From the NCBI GenBank assembly GCA_965220315.1, contig CBDCPP010000001.1, positions 372,001-436,000 of the forward strand: a DNA stretch of 64,000 nucleotides, in the 5' to 3' direction. Positions 51,537 through 60,574 of this stretch are shown here, piece by piece; positions within the stretch are counted from its first letter, which is position 1, and the number at the start of each line of letters is the position of its first letter. Below the pieces are notes generated by a model. That model had not been told where the DNA came from, did no database searches, and saw nothing but the letters and a program-made list of their open reading frames with translations. The position numbers and the translations under genes are program-made. Source of the stretch: JAPOXK01 sp965220315 (GTDB taxonomy: Bacteria; Chloroflexota; Dehalococcoidia; Bin125).

Positions 51537-53036
51537 ATGTATTATCCCTCACTCGACGAAGTTCGACTGCTCGCCGCCAGCGGGCAGGGTAACCTCGTCC
51601 CAATCTACCGAGAGGTTTTGGCCGATCTCGAGACGCCTGTCTCCGCCTTTCTCAAGGTCAAGCGCGGCGCCTATTCGTTCCTGCTCGAGTCGATCGAGGG
51701 CGGCGAGCGTCCTGCCCGCTACTCCTTCATCGGTACCGAGCCGTACGATGTGCTTCGCGCCGAGGGCGGCCCCGCCGCCACCGATCCCCTCGTCACCCTG
51801 GAAGCGAAGCTCGATCGCTTCCAGTTGATACCCAACCCCAACTTACCTCCTTTTCATGGGGGCGCCGTAGGCTACCTTGGCTACGAGGTGGTGCGGCACT
51901 TCGAGCCGCGAGTGCCGTCGGCCGCGCGCGACGCCCTTGGCCTTCCGGAAGCGTTCTTCCAGTTCGTCGATGCGTTGCTTGTCTTCGATCACCTTAAGCA
52001 CGTCATCAAGGTAGTTGGACACGTCCGGCTCGATGGGGACATTGAGGCTGCCTATGGCCATGCCCAGGCCCAGATCGACGCCCTAGTCGCGCGGCTTGGG
52101 CAGGGGCTGCCTTCCCCTCCCGTCGACCGGCTGGGCACCGAGTCCGCGGGCGTCGTGGTTTCCAACATGGAGCGTGCCGCTTATGAGGCCAGCGTCGAGC
52201 GCATCATTGAGTATATTTATGCTGGCGATGTTGTGCAGTGCGTCTATTCACAGCGCTTCTCCCGTCCGACGTTCGTGCATCCCTTCAACGTGTATCGCAC
52301 GCTCCGCACTATCAATCCCTCGCCTTATACCTACTACTTAGAGATGGACGATCATCAGATCGTCGGGACCTCGCCAGAGCTTTTGGTCGTCGTTGAGGAA
52401 GGCAGGGTCGCTACTCATCCCATCGCCGGCACCCGGCGCCGTGGCGCTACCCCGGCAGCAGACCGACAGCTGGAGGCGGAATTACTTGCTGACGAGAAGG
52501 AACGCGCCGAGCATCTCATGCTGCTTGACCTGGGGCGTAACGACATCGGCCGGCTCAGCATCCCTGGCTCTGTGCGGGTCACGCAGATGATGGATGTGGA
52601 GCGCTACAGCCACGTGATGCATATGGTCTCCCACGTTGACGGTGTGGTACGGCCTGGCGTGACCTGCTACGACGCGCTCCGGGCCACTTTCCCCGCTGGT
52701 ACTGTCTCCGGCGCGCCGAAGATCCGGGCGATGGAGATCATCGCTGAGCTCGAGCCGGATCAACGCGGGCCCTACGCCGGCGCCTTGGGCTACTTTGGGT
52801 TCGGCGGCAACATGGAGACTGCGATCACCATTCGCACGATCGTTATGCAGGATGATGTCGCCTCTGTGCAGGCGGGTGGTGGCATCGTCTCCGATAGCGA
52901 CCCTGCTGCGGAGTATCAGGAATCCGTCAACAAGGCGATGGCGCTGGTACAGGCGTTGGATGTCGCCGAAGCGCGCAGCCGTGAGAAGCACCAGAGCAGC
53001 TTGGGCTCTAGAGAGGCTGAGAGGAGCGGATCGTGA
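51537..53036 (+). CDS. trpE: anthranilate synthase component I
   Basis: A 499-residue TrpE that converts chorismate and ammonia to anthranilate. The N-terminal regulatory region includes PVSAFLKVKRGAYSFLLESIEGGERPARYSFIG (about 32-64), where Trp feedback residues reside. The catalytic half has AGDVVQCVYSQRFSRP near 236, HPIAGTRRRGATP near 300, LLDLGRNDIGRLSIPGSV near 335, ATFPAGTVSGAPKIRAMEII near 385 and GGNMETAITIRTIV near 425. All are intact. It is the first gene after the Trp T-box, and its stop overlaps the next start in GTGA. Confidence 0.97.
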   Translation: MYYPSLDEVRLLAASGQGNLVPIYREVLADLETPVSAFLKVKRGAYSFLLESIEGGERPARYSFIGTEPYDVLRAEGGPAATDPLVTLEAKLDRFQLIPNPNLPPFHGGAVGYLGYEVVRHFEPRVPSAARDALGLPEAFFQFVDALLVFDHLKHVIKVVGHVRLDGDIEAAYGHAQAQIDALVARLGQGLPSPPVDRLGTESAGVVVSNMERAAYEASVERIIEYIYAGDVVQCVYSQRFSRPTFVHPFNVYRTLRTINPSPYTYYLEMDDHQIVGTSPELLVVVEEGRVATHPIAGTRRRGATPAADRQLEAELLADEKERAEHLMLLDLGRNDIGRLSIPGSVRVTQMMDVERYSHVMHMVSHVDGVVRPGVTCYDALRATFPAGTVSGAPKIRAMEIIAELEPDQRGPYAGALGYFGFGGNMETAITIRTIVMQDDVASVQAGGGIVSDSDPAAEYQESVNKAMALVQALDVAEARSREKHQSSLGSREAERSGS

Positions 53037-53884
53037 CGGATCAAACAGTTGAAAGCACGGCGACTCAGGCCGCGCGTCACGCGCGCGCCTTGGATGTGAT
53101 GCGCACGCTGCGCGCAGGCCGAGTGGAGGATGTGCAGGCGGGCGCTGAGAACACGGAGCGCACCTGGGGTGCCATGGGCAGTTTCGCCTGCGATTTCGCC
53201 ATGGGTGAAATCTGGGCACGTCCACAGTTGTCCCGGCGTGATCGCAGCATGGTGGTGTTGGCCGCGCTCACGACGCTGGGTGGGCAGCCGATGGAGGTGC
53301 GCGTGCACGCGCGCGGTGCGCTCAACCACGGCATGAAACGCGAGGAAGTGGAAGAGGTGCTCGTGCATCTCTCCGTCTACACTGGCTTCCCTCGCGCCAT
53401 CGCGGCCTTGCGCGAGGTACAGGCGCTTTTTCAAGCGCTCGACGGTGAAACGCGCCTGCCACCTCATGCGCCCGCCGCTCGCAAGGACGACGCCCCGCGC
53501 CGCCGCGACGGTCTCGACGTTCTGCGCACCATGCACGGCTTCGCGAGCGATGCCAGCGACGAAGCGGTGACCGCTCCGATGCAAGCCGCGCTGGGACGCT
53601 TCGCCTCGTTGGCCATCAACTATGTTCACGGTGAAGTTTGGTCGCGGCCGCAGCTCTCCCGTCGTGATCGCAGCCTGATCACGATTGCTTCCGTGGCTGT
53701 GCTTGGGCGTGAAGAGGATCTGCGAGACCAGATCCTAGGTGCCCTTAACCACGGCGCTACCCGTGATGAGATCGAGGAAGTGTTCGGCCAGCTTTTGCCG
53801 TATGCCGGCTGGCCAGCGGGCCGGGCTGCGCTGTGCATCGCAGGCGAGGTCTTCGGCGAGCTTGGGGAACAGGGAGACGGCTAA
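53033..53884 (+). CDS. tandem carboxymuconolactone decarboxylase-family protein embedded in the trp operon
   Basis: A 283-residue protein with two CMD (AhpD-like) domains. The first has MGEIWARPQLSRRDRSMVVLAALTTLGGQPMEVRVHARGALNHGMKREEVEEVLVHLSVYTGFPRAIAAL (about 60-130), and the second the matching GEVWSRPQLSRRDRSLITIASVAVLGREEDLRDQILGALNHGATRDEIEEVFGQLLPYAGWPAGRAAL (about 200-270). Each keeps the His in ALNHG and the G-x-P region, but neither has the CxxC of peroxidase-type AhpD. It is translationally coupled both ways: GTGA with trpE and TAATG with trpG. A role in anthranilate formation is possible but not predicted; the family is gamma-carboxymuconolactone decarboxylase and related small-molecule enzymes. 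Confidence 0.9.
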   Translation: MTDQTVESTATQAARHARALDVMRTLRAGRVEDVQAGAENTERTWGAMGSFACDFAMGEIWARPQLSRRDRSMVVLAALTTLGGQPMEVRVHARGALNHGMKREEVEEVLVHLSVYTGFPRAIAALREVQALFQALDGETRLPPHAPAARKDDAPRRRDGLDVLRTMHGFASDASDEAVTAPMQAALGRFASLAINYVHGEVWSRPQLSRRDRSLITIASVAVLGREEDLRDQILGALNHGATRDEIEEVFGQLLPYAGWPAGRAALCIAGEVFGELGEQGDG

Positions 53885-54486
53885 TGCGGGGCGTGTTGCT
53901 GATCGATAACTACGATTCCTTCACCTACAACCTCTACCAGTATCTCAGCGAGCTGGGCGCCGACGTTTTTGTGCATCGCAACGACCAGATTACGCTGGAT
54001 GAGGTTGAAACTTTGGCGCCCGCGCAGATCGTGATCTCCCCTGGCCCCAAGACCCCGAAGGACGCCGGTATAAGCGTGGAGCTGATCCGGCGCTTCGTCG
54101 GCCGCGTGCCGATCCTTGGCGTCTGCCTGGGCTTTCAGTGCATCGGTGCCGCCTACGGCGCGGCAATCATCGGTGCTGGGGAGATCAAACACGGCAAGAC
54201 CAGTCAGATCGAGCACGACGGCGCTGGCATCTACGCAGGGTTGCCGAATCCATTTGAGGCCACGCGCTACCACAGCCTCGCTGTCGATCCGGCCACGCTA
54301 CCTGAGGAGATCGTTCCCACGGCATGGTCGGAGAGCAAGGTTTTGATGGGCCTGCGGCACGTCCGATACGCGGTGGAGGGCGTACAGTTTCATCCAGAGT
54401 CGATCATGACCGCGGTCGGGCACGACTTGCTTCGCAACTTCCTTGCAATGCGGGAAAGCGAGATGGTGGGCGAGCATTACAGGTGA
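53884..54486 (+). CDS. trpG: anthranilate synthase component II (glutamine amidotransferase)
   Basis: A 200-residue class I glutamine amidotransferase supplying ammonia to TrpE. The opening LLIDNYDSFTYNLYQYLSELGADVFVHRND is diagnostic; QIVISPGPKTPKDAG lies near 48, the nucleophile in ILGVCLGFQCIGAAYG (Cys near 81), and the catalytic His/Glu in VEGVQFHPESIMT near 170. The usual GHQ after the Cys is GFQ here, a mild variation. The true start ATG at 53884 overlaps the preceding stop (TAATG). Confidence 0.96.
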   Translation: MRGVLLIDNYDSFTYNLYQYLSELGADVFVHRNDQITLDEVETLAPAQIVISPGPKTPKDAGISVELIRRFVGRVPILGVCLGFQCIGAAYGAAIIGAGEIKHGKTSQIEHDGAGIYAGLPNPFEATRYHSLAVDPATLPEEIVPTAWSESKVLMGLRHVRYAVEGVQFHPESIMTAVGHDLLRNFLAMRESEMVGEHYR

Positions 54487-54554
54487 AACCGGACGATCGG
54501 CCGCTGGCCGGTACCTGCGGGAGCCGCAGCGAACGAGAGAGTGAGACGCTTGAG

Positions 54555-55601
54555 ATGGGGATCACAGCCGCGCTTGAGGCGATCGTCGATGCGGGTCGCG
54601 ACCTCAGCGAGGCCGAAGCGGCTGCCGCTATGGAGGAGCTCATGGCCGACTCCGACGCAGGTGGCGCCTCACCTATTCAGGCAGCTGCCTTTCTCACTGC
54701 CCTGCGAGTTAAAGGCGAGACCGTCGAGGAGCTTGTAGGCTTCGCCCGAGTCATGCGCGCCCGCTCACTGCGCGTAGACCTCGGCGACGGTTTCTCGCGC
54801 ATTGCCGATACGTGTGGCACAGGCGGCGATGCCAAGGGCACCTTCAACGTCAGCACTGCTGCTGCCTTCGTAGTGGCTGGCTGTGGCGTGCCGGTGGCGA
54901 AGCACGGCAACCGCGCCATGTCCTCTGCTTGTGGCAGCGCTGATGTCCTTGAGGCGCTCGGCGCCCGTGTGGACCTTTCCCCGACCGCCGTCGCGGCCAT
55001 GGTGCGGGATGTCGGGATCGGTTTCATGTTTGCTCAGACTTTGCACCCCGCCATGCGACACGTCGCGCCCGTACGCCGCGCGCTCGGCTTCCGCACGGTT
55101 TTCAATCTACTGGGTCCACTTACGAACCCTGCGGGCGCCCGCCACCAGCTGATTGGCGTTGGCTCGCCTGCGGTCGGCGACAAGATCGCGGCGGCCCTTA
55201 AGCGTCTCGGTGCGGCACACGCACTAGTTGTCCACGGCTTGGAAGGCCTCGACGAAGTAAGCCCGAGCGGTCCTACCAAAGTCTGGGAGCTACAGGCCGG
55301 TCACATCCGCACGTACCGCGTCCAGCCGTCCGACTTTCACATCCGCGAGGTACCTCTGGATTCCGTACGAGGTGGAGACGCGGCTACTAACGCCGGTGCC
55401 ATGCACAGTGTCCTAAGCGGCCATGGAGGACCGCTGCACGGCTTTGTCGCGCTCAACGCGGCTGCTGCCCTTCTTGCTGCCGACGAGGTGCCGACATTCG
55501 CCGAGGGCATCAGCCGGGCCGTCGAATGCATTGATGATGGCCGCGCCTTACGGAAGCTTGAGCGCTTCGTGGAAGCGACTCGTGCGGATACCGATGACTG
55601 A
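54555..55601 (+). CDS. trpD: anthranilate phosphoribosyltransferase
   Basis: A 348-residue TrpD adding phosphoribose to anthranilate. Characteristic blocks are LSEAEAAAAMEELM near the N-terminus, ADTCGTGGDAKGTFNVSTAAAFVVAGCGVPVAKHGNRAMSSACGSADVLEALGARVDL near 82-140 with the PRPP-binding G-T-G-G-D, MFAQTLHPAMRHVAPVRRALGFRTVFNLLGPLTNPA near 155, and HGLEGLDEVSPSG near 228. I chose the ATG at 54555; a GTG at 54483 overlaps the trpG stop and is also possible, adding 24 residues. The end overlaps trpC by eight bases. Confidence 0.95.
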   Translation: MGITAALEAIVDAGRDLSEAEAAAAMEELMADSDAGGASPIQAAAFLTALRVKGETVEELVGFARVMRARSLRVDLGDGFSRIADTCGTGGDAKGTFNVSTAAAFVVAGCGVPVAKHGNRAMSSACGSADVLEALGARVDLSPTAVAAMVRDVGIGFMFAQTLHPAMRHVAPVRRALGFRTVFNLLGPLTNPAGARHQLIGVGSPAVGDKIAAALKRLGAAHALVVHGLEGLDEVSPSGPTKVWELQAGHIRTYRVQPSDFHIREVPLDSVRGGDAATNAGAMHSVLSGHGGPLHGFVALNAAAALLAADEVPTFAEGISRAVECIDDGRALRKLERFVEATRADTDD

Positions 55602-56439
55602 CCGGGCTGCGCCGGAGAGTTCCCGTACCGCCGCCGATTCGGCGTTACGGCGTATCGTGCGTGCGCTGACGAGCGAGCTGCCGGCGCGCAAGGCGGCGCA
55701 TCCGCTCGCCGAGTTGGAACGGGCTGCCGAGCAGCGCCTCGCCCCCCGCGACTTTCGCGCCGCGCTCACTGGTTTGTGCGGCGGGCTTATCGCTGAGGTA
55801 AAGCGTGGCTCCCCTAGCAAGGGTGAGTTCGCCCCCGACCTCGACGCGAGTGCTGCGGCCCGCCTCTATCGCGATGCCGGCGCCGTCGCCATCTCGGTCC
55901 TCACTTCCCGTTACTTCTTCGCGAGCAACGCTGATCTATCGAACATCGCCGAGGCGCTGCACGCCGATGAACGAGCCGGTGGGTCTGCCGCGCCGCCGTT
56001 GCTACGTAAAGATTTCCATGTTGACCCCTATCAGGTCGTTGAGGCGCGTGCGCTTGGCGCCGACGCCTATCTTTTGATCGCTAAAACGCTCGACACGGAG
56101 CAGCTGCGCGAGCTGATCGGGGTTGGAGCCGAGCTTGGTATGACGGCCTTTGTGGAGGTCACCGACGAAGCGGAGGCGGTGAGCGCGTTGCAAGCAGGCG
56201 CCATCCTTTTAGGGATTAATAATCGCGACCTCCATACCTTTCAGGAGGACCTCCGCACTACCGAGCGTCTCCGGCCGCTCATCCCAGACGACGTCCTGCT
56301 CGTCGCCGCGAGTGGCGTGCGCAGCGCTGCAGATGTCATGCGGATGCGCGGCTGCGAAGTCCAAGGCATATTGGTGGGCGAAGCGCTCTCCACTACTCCC
56401 GATCCCCGCGCGAAGATTCGCGAGCTTTTTGGTGTGTGA
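55594..56439 (+). CDS. trpC: indole-3-glycerol phosphate synthase
   Basis: A 281-residue TrpC, ring closure of the anthranilate phosphoribosyl product. The TIM barrel shows LIAEVKRGSPSKGEFAPDLDASAAARLYRDAGAVAISVLTSRYFFASNADL near 65-115, LLRKDFHVDPYQVVEARALGADAYLLI near 135, TAFVEVTDEAEAVSALQAGAILLGINNRDLHTFQED near 185-220 and LVAASGVRSAADV near 237. All barrel motifs are intact. The ATG at 55594 overlaps the trpD end, and trpF starts inside its last codons. Confidence 0.96.
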   Translation: MTDRAAPESSRTAADSALRRIVRALTSELPARKAAHPLAELERAAEQRLAPRDFRAALTGLCGGLIAEVKRGSPSKGEFAPDLDASAAARLYRDAGAVAISVLTSRYFFASNADLSNIAEALHADERAGGSAAPPLLRKDFHVDPYQVVEARALGADAYLLIAKTLDTEQLRELIGVGAELGMTAFVEVTDEAEAVSALQAGAILLGINNRDLHTFQEDLRTTERLRPLIPDDVLLVAASGVRSAADVMRMRGCEVQGILVGEALSTTPDPRAKIRELFGV

Positions 56440-57142
56440 GCCACCACTCGTCAAGATCTGCGGGCTGCGCGAGATCGTCCATGTCGACGTTGCCGTCGCA
56501 AATGGGGCCGACTTGGTTGGGGTCGTCTTCGCCGAGAGTCCCCGGCGGGCTTCAGTGGAGCAGGCTCGGGCGATCCGCGCTCGCCTGGGGCCTCGCATTC
56601 CCATCCTCAATGCTGAGGCTTCCTCGGTGACTGCGGCGCGGAAGGCGGCGGGTCGGCCTCTGCTCGTGGGCGTCTTCGCCGGTCAAGCGCCCGAAGTAAT
56701 CAATCACATCGCTGTCGGCGCCGATCTCGACCTCGTACAGCTCAGCGGCGGTGAGCATCCGGCGCTGGTCGGTCGTCTCAACCGGCCGGTTCTGCGTGTC
56801 TTGCATGTCGGGCCGGAGGACAGTTCCGAGCGTCTCTTGGCGGAGGCCCGGCGTCAGCCGCCTACCATCACGCTGCTCGATACACAGGACGCCACCCGCC
56901 GAGGCGGCTCCGGCCGCTCTTTCGACTGGAGCATCGCCACAGCCGTTGCTGCGCAGCGTCCGCTTATGCTCGCTGGCGGTCTTCGGCCTGAGAGCGTTGC
57001 GATGGCAGTCGCGCAAGTCCGCCCATGGGCTGTCGATGTCTCCTCCGGCGTCGAGCGTGATGGTCGTAAGGATCCAGCAAAGATCGCCGCCTTCATCAAG
57101 GCCGCCGCGCAAGCGCCGGCGACGATGCGAGGGACGTCGTGA
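56432..57142 (+). CDS. trpF: phosphoribosylanthranilate isomerase
   Basis: A 236-residue TrpF. It opens PLVKICGLREIVHVDVAVANGADLVGVVFAESPRRASVEQARAI, with the catalytic Cys in KICGL and Asp partner later (DVSSGVERDGRKDPAKIAAFIKAA). LVGVFAGQAPEVINHIA and LDLVQLSGGEHPALV lie near 80-115; MLAGGLRPESVAMAV near 178. The start is the GTG at 56432, overlapping the trpC stop. It is somewhat longer than typical TrpF, with an insertion around 135-160. Confidence 0.94.
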   Translation: MCEPPLVKICGLREIVHVDVAVANGADLVGVVFAESPRRASVEQARAIRARLGPRIPILNAEASSVTAARKAAGRPLLVGVFAGQAPEVINHIAVGADLDLVQLSGGEHPALVGRLNRPVLRVLHVGPEDSSERLLAEARRQPPTITLLDTQDATRRGGSGRSFDWSIATAVAAQRPLMLAGGLRPESVAMAVAQVRPWAVDVSSGVERDGRKDPAKIAAFIKAAAQAPATMRGTS

Positions 57143-58350
57143 CCCTGGGCGCGCTCCCCGGCCGCTTCGGGGATTTCGGCGGTCAGTTCGTGCCCGAAGT
57201 ACTGATGCCGGCTCTGGCCGAACTCGAAGAGGCCTGGGTCGCCGTCCAAAGTGACACCGCCTACCAACGCGAACTCAGCGCCATCCTTAAGACATATGTT
57301 GGCCGTCCCACCCCCCTCACTCACGCTCCCCGCCTCAGTGAGGAATTAGGTGGCGCGCAGATCTATCTCAAGCGTGAAGATCTGGCGCACACTGGCGCCC
57401 ACAAGATCAATAATGCGATGGGGCAAGTCCTGCTCGCCAAGCGCATGGGCAAGCGACGCATCATTGCTGAGACCGGTGCCGGTCAGCATGGCGTCGCGAC
57501 CGCGACCGCTTGCGCCCGCTTCGGCCTACACTGCATCGTTTATATGGGCGTGGAGGACGTACGTCGCCAGGCGCTGAACGTCTTCCGCATGCGACTCCTT
57601 GGCGCCGAGGTGCGCGCAGTTGAGTCTGGATCCCGCACACTCAAGGATGCGATCAACGAGGCGATCCGCGACTGGGTTACCAACGTTCGCGACACTTACT
57701 ACCTCTTGGGGAGCGCTATTGGTCCCCATCCCTACCCCACGCTCGTGCGAGATCTGCAGACCGTCATCGGTCGCGAAACAAGAGAGCAGCTGCAGGCCGC
57801 TACCGGCCGCCTCCCCGATATCGTGATCGCCTGTGTGGGCGGTGGCAGCAACGCGATTGGCATGTTTCATCCCTTCGTCGATGACGATGTGCGCCTGATC
57901 GGTGTCGAAGCGGCGGGCGAAGGCCTTGATGGTCGAAACGCAGCTACCCTTACGCTCGGTCGGCCGGGCGTGCTTCACGGCACGCGCTCCTATCTGCTCC
58001 AGGATTCCGACGGCCAGATCGAGGAGGCACATAGTATCTCCGCAGGTCTCGACTACCCGGGCGTTGGTCCCGAGCACGCTTGGCTCAAATTGAGTGAGCG
58101 CGCCGAGTACGTCGCCGTCACAGACGACGGGGCGCTCGACGGCTTTCAGCTGTTGAGTCGTACAGAGGGGATTGTGCCGGCGCTGGAGCCCAGCCATGCC
58201 TTGGCCTATCTTGCCAAGCTGGTGCCGTCACTCGATGCGGGCACGCTCATAGCGCTCTGCTTGAGTGGGCGTGGCGACAAAGATATGAGCATCGTGCAGG
58301 AGGCGCTCGCGCATCGCGGCGTCGACCTCGGCGCGGCGCGGCTTTCCTGA
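57139..58350 (+). CDS. trpB: tryptophan synthase beta chain
   Basis: A 403-residue PLP enzyme condensing indole and serine. The opening GRFGDFGGQFVPEVLMPALAELEEA and RPTPLTHAPRLSEELGGAQIYLKREDLAHTGAHKINNAMGQVLLAKRMGKRRIIAETGAGQHGVATATACARFGL contain the PLP lysine (HKINN) and phosphate contacts. IVACVGGGSNAIGMFHPF lies near 235, and GIVPALEPSHALAYLAKL near 355. This is the classical TrpB1 type that pairs with TrpA. The GTG start overlaps the trpF stop. Confidence 0.97.
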   Translation: MTLGALPGRFGDFGGQFVPEVLMPALAELEEAWVAVQSDTAYQRELSAILKTYVGRPTPLTHAPRLSEELGGAQIYLKREDLAHTGAHKINNAMGQVLLAKRMGKRRIIAETGAGQHGVATATACARFGLHCIVYMGVEDVRRQALNVFRMRLLGAEVRAVESGSRTLKDAINEAIRDWVTNVRDTYYLLGSAIGPHPYPTLVRDLQTVIGRETREQLQAATGRLPDIVIACVGGGSNAIGMFHPFVDDDVRLIGVEAAGEGLDGRNAATLTLGRPGVLHGTRSYLLQDSDGQIEEAHSISAGLDYPGVGPEHAWLKLSERAEYVAVTDDGALDGFQLLSRTEGIVPALEPSHALAYLAKLVPSLDAGTLIALCLSGRGDKDMSIVQEALAHRGVDLGAARLS

Positions 58351-58373
58351 TCCTTGACTGCGAGGCTGCCATC

Positions 58374-59183
58374 GTGAGGCCGTCGCAGGACACGCCCCCC
58401 GACGCTACGCTCCCACCGCCCGATCTCTACCGTCACGCCGATCCCGCGCAGGCTACTCCGGGTCCTGCTGAGGGCTGGTTCGGGGCTGGCTTCGGCGGCC
58501 GCACCGTCTGGACGGGGTTGGTGGTCGCGCTAGCGATTATCTTCCTTCTGACCATCGCAGCTGTCGGCGCTTTGGAGGCAGTCGAGCCGAATGCTTCCGA
58601 CCAGGAGAAGCTCTGGGCCAGCTTCCTCACTACGCTCGTCGTCGATCTCCTGGCGCTCGTTGCCTTGCCGATCCTCCTCCTCGGCGGCGGGCGGCGCGCG
58701 CTCTCGCGCCTCGGACTCCGCCGTCCTGCCGCCCGTGATCTCGGTTGGGGGATCTTGGGCTTGGTCGGCGCGATGGCTGTGGTTTGGGTTTACGTCGGGA
58801 TCGTGGAGGTTGCAGGCGTTGAAGATCTCGAACCCGTCTCCAGCATCGACAACGACGAGATCTACGCTTCGGTTAGCCTCGTGGTTCTCACGGGCATCTT
58901 GGTGGTGCTTGTGGCGCCCATCGCCGAAGAGATCTTCTACCGAGGCTTTCTCTTTGCAGGGCTGGGCCGGCGCTTCGGCGTCGTCGCCGGGGTGCTGGCC
59001 AGCTCTGCGCTCTTCTCGGCCGTCCACTTCGACCCGGGTAGCTTGATCCCCTTCGGAGTCGTGGGGATCGTGTTTGCGCTGATCTACTGGCGGTCGCGCT
59101 CGCTCAATGGCGCCATCCTGGCGCATGGACTTTTCAACGCGATTAGCTTCGTGGCGCTGATCTTCGATCGGGGTGTTGGATGA
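58374..59183 (+). CDS. CPBP-family intramembrane glutamic endopeptidase
   Basis: A 269-residue membrane protein of the CAAX/CPBP protease (Abi) family, with about seven or eight hydrophobic helices. The diagnostic motifs are APIAEEIFYRGFLFAGLGRRFG near residue 178-200 (paired Glu and Arg), ALFSAVHFDPGS near 217 and GAILAHGLFNAISF near 245. Members include Rce1-like proteases and bacteriocin-immunity proteins. It lies between trpB and trpA, 24 bases after trpB, and overlaps the trpA start by four bases. It has no known role in tryptophan synthesis. Confidence 0.92.
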   Translation: MRPSQDTPPDATLPPPDLYRHADPAQATPGPAEGWFGAGFGGRTVWTGLVVALAIIFLLTIAAVGALEAVEPNASDQEKLWASFLTTLVVDLLALVALPILLLGGGRRALSRLGLRRPAARDLGWGILGLVGAMAVVWVYVGIVEVAGVEDLEPVSSIDNDEIYASVSLVVLTGILVVLVAPIAEEIFYRGFLFAGLGRRFGVVAGVLASSALFSAVHFDPGSLIPFGVVGIVFALIYWRSRSLNGAILAHGLFNAISFVALIFDRGVG

Positions 59184-60019
59184 GTGTTCACGTACTGTCG
59201 TCTCGCTACGCGGAGGCCTTCGCCGCCGCCCGCGCTGAAGGTCGCCCTCTCTTCATGCCGTTTCTCACTGCAGGCTATCCGAGCCGTGACGAGACCATCG
59301 CCCTCGTACAGGCGCTCGTGCGCGGTGGCGCTGGTGCGCTCGAGCTCGGGGTGCCGTTTAGTGACCCGCTGGCTGACGGTTCGACAATTCAGCGGGCGAA
59401 CATGGCCGCACTACAGGGCGGCGCCTCTCTCGCCTTTGCGGTTGAGACTGTCGCGCAGCTGCGTCAGGCCGGGGTCGAGATTCCCATCACGCTAATGGGC
59501 TATATCAATCCATTCCTTGCCTACGCCGACGGGGCCGGTCTGCCCGCGCTGGCCCGCGATGCTGCGGACGCTGGCGCCGATGGGTTACTGATCGTCGATC
59601 TGCCCCCCGAGGAGTCCGATCCTTTCCGCGCAGCTCTTACCCAATCTGGGCTTCACTTGATCTATCTCCTCGCTCCCACCAGTACGGAGGCCCGCATCCG
59701 CGCCGTCGCCCAGCGTGCCTCCGGCTTCGTCTATCTGGTCAGTGTCACCGGCGTCACCGGCGCCCGCTCCCAGCTTCCCTCCGACTTGGTCGACTGCGTT
59801 GCTCGCGTTCGCGCCGGCGTACAGCTGCCGATCGCCGTGGGTTTTGGCGTATCGAGTCGTGAGCAGCTTGAAACTATCGGTGGATTATGTGAGGCTGCCG
59901 TCGTCGGCAGCGCCCTGATCGATGTGATTGCAACGGCAGACAAGGCGCAGCGGCCGACTAAGCTGCAGGAGTTCGTAGAGGTGGTCACCGGTCGCCGGAT
60001 CGACGAGGAGTTGCGATGA
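59180..60019 (+). CDS. trpA: tryptophan synthase alpha chain
   Basis: A 279-residue TrpA releasing indole from indole-3-glycerol phosphate. The blocks LFMPFLTAGYPSRDETIALVQALVRGGAGALELGVPFSDPLADGSTIQRAN (about 19-70) and LMGYINPFLAYAD near 113 and ADGLLIVDLPPEES near 135 contain the catalytic Glu and Asp. QRASGFVYLVSVTGVTGARSQLPSDLVDCVARVRAGVQLPIAVGFGVSS near 178-227 binds the phosphate. All are intact. It is separated from trpB by the CPBP gene. Confidence 0.96.
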   Translation: MSVHVLSSRYAEAFAAARAEGRPLFMPFLTAGYPSRDETIALVQALVRGGAGALELGVPFSDPLADGSTIQRANMAALQGGASLAFAVETVAQLRQAGVEIPITLMGYINPFLAYADGAGLPALARDAADAGADGLLIVDLPPEESDPFRAALTQSGLHLIYLLAPTSTEARIRAVAQRASGFVYLVSVTGVTGARSQLPSDLVDCVARVRAGVQLPIAVGFGVSSREQLETIGGLCEAAVVGSALIDVIATADKAQRPTKLQEFVEVVTGRRIDEELR

Positions 60020-60142
60020 GGCCTTGCGTACGACGCTTACGGTCTTACCCTGCGTATCGCGTCGATGCGGTGGCCGGCGGCTTCGGGCCCGCCTGAGCGG
60101 CCAGCCCGCACGACCAGCTAGCTTCTATCCGAGGAACTTTGC

Positions 60143-60574
60143 ATGGGCGACGCACGCCCCTTCCGCCTCTGCGGGATACGGGGCGCTACTACAGTGGAGC
60201 ACAATACGCGCGAGGCGATCGTGGCCGCAGCGCGGGAATTGCTTGAGGCGCTCATCGCGCGCAACGACATCGCCTCGGTAGATGTGGCTTCCGCTTGGTT
60301 CACGACCACCGCGGATCTGGACGCGGAATTTCCCGCTGTCGCCGCACGGGAGATTGGCTGGGACAACGTTGCGCTCATGTGCGGTCACGAAATGCACGTT
60401 CCCGGCAGTCTGGAGCAATGCTTGCGTATTCTGGTTCATCTAAACACCGATCGGGAGCAATCTGAGATGCAGCATGTCTACCTACGTGGAGCCAAGGCCC
60501 TGCGGCCTGATGTTTCTGGCGAAGATGATGCGCAGAGTGACACTCGCGACGCTGCCGGTTCCGAGAAGGAATAA
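60143..60574 (+). CDS. aroH: chorismate mutase, AroH type
   Basis: A 143-residue monofunctional AroH-type chorismate mutase (trimeric barrel), converting chorismate to prephenate. FRLCGIRGATTVEHNTREAIVAAARELLEALIARNDIASVDVASAWFTTTADLDAEFPAVAAREIGWDNVALMCGHEMHVPGSLEQCLRILVHLNTD covers the family, with the active-site Arg in GIRGA and the later R-x-L and Y-L-R-G-A segment (HVYLRGAKALRPD). An acidic tail follows. GAGGA lies seven bases before the ATG. It supplies TyrA. Confidence 0.93.
   Translation: MGDARPFRLCGIRGATTVEHNTREAIVAAARELLEALIARNDIASVDVASAWFTTTADLDAEFPAVAAREIGWDNVALMCGHEMHVPGSLEQCLRILVHLNTDREQSEMQHVYLRGAKALRPDVSGEDDAQSDTRDAAGSEKE

Noticed and set aside
53033..53884. AhpD peroxidase or AhpD-like selenoprotein
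   Set aside because: Neither domain has CxxC or an in-frame UGA at that place.
58374..59183. Abi-type phage defence gene linked to the DISARM-like operon
   Set aside because: It lies 14 kb away inside the trp operon, and CPBP proteases have many roles.
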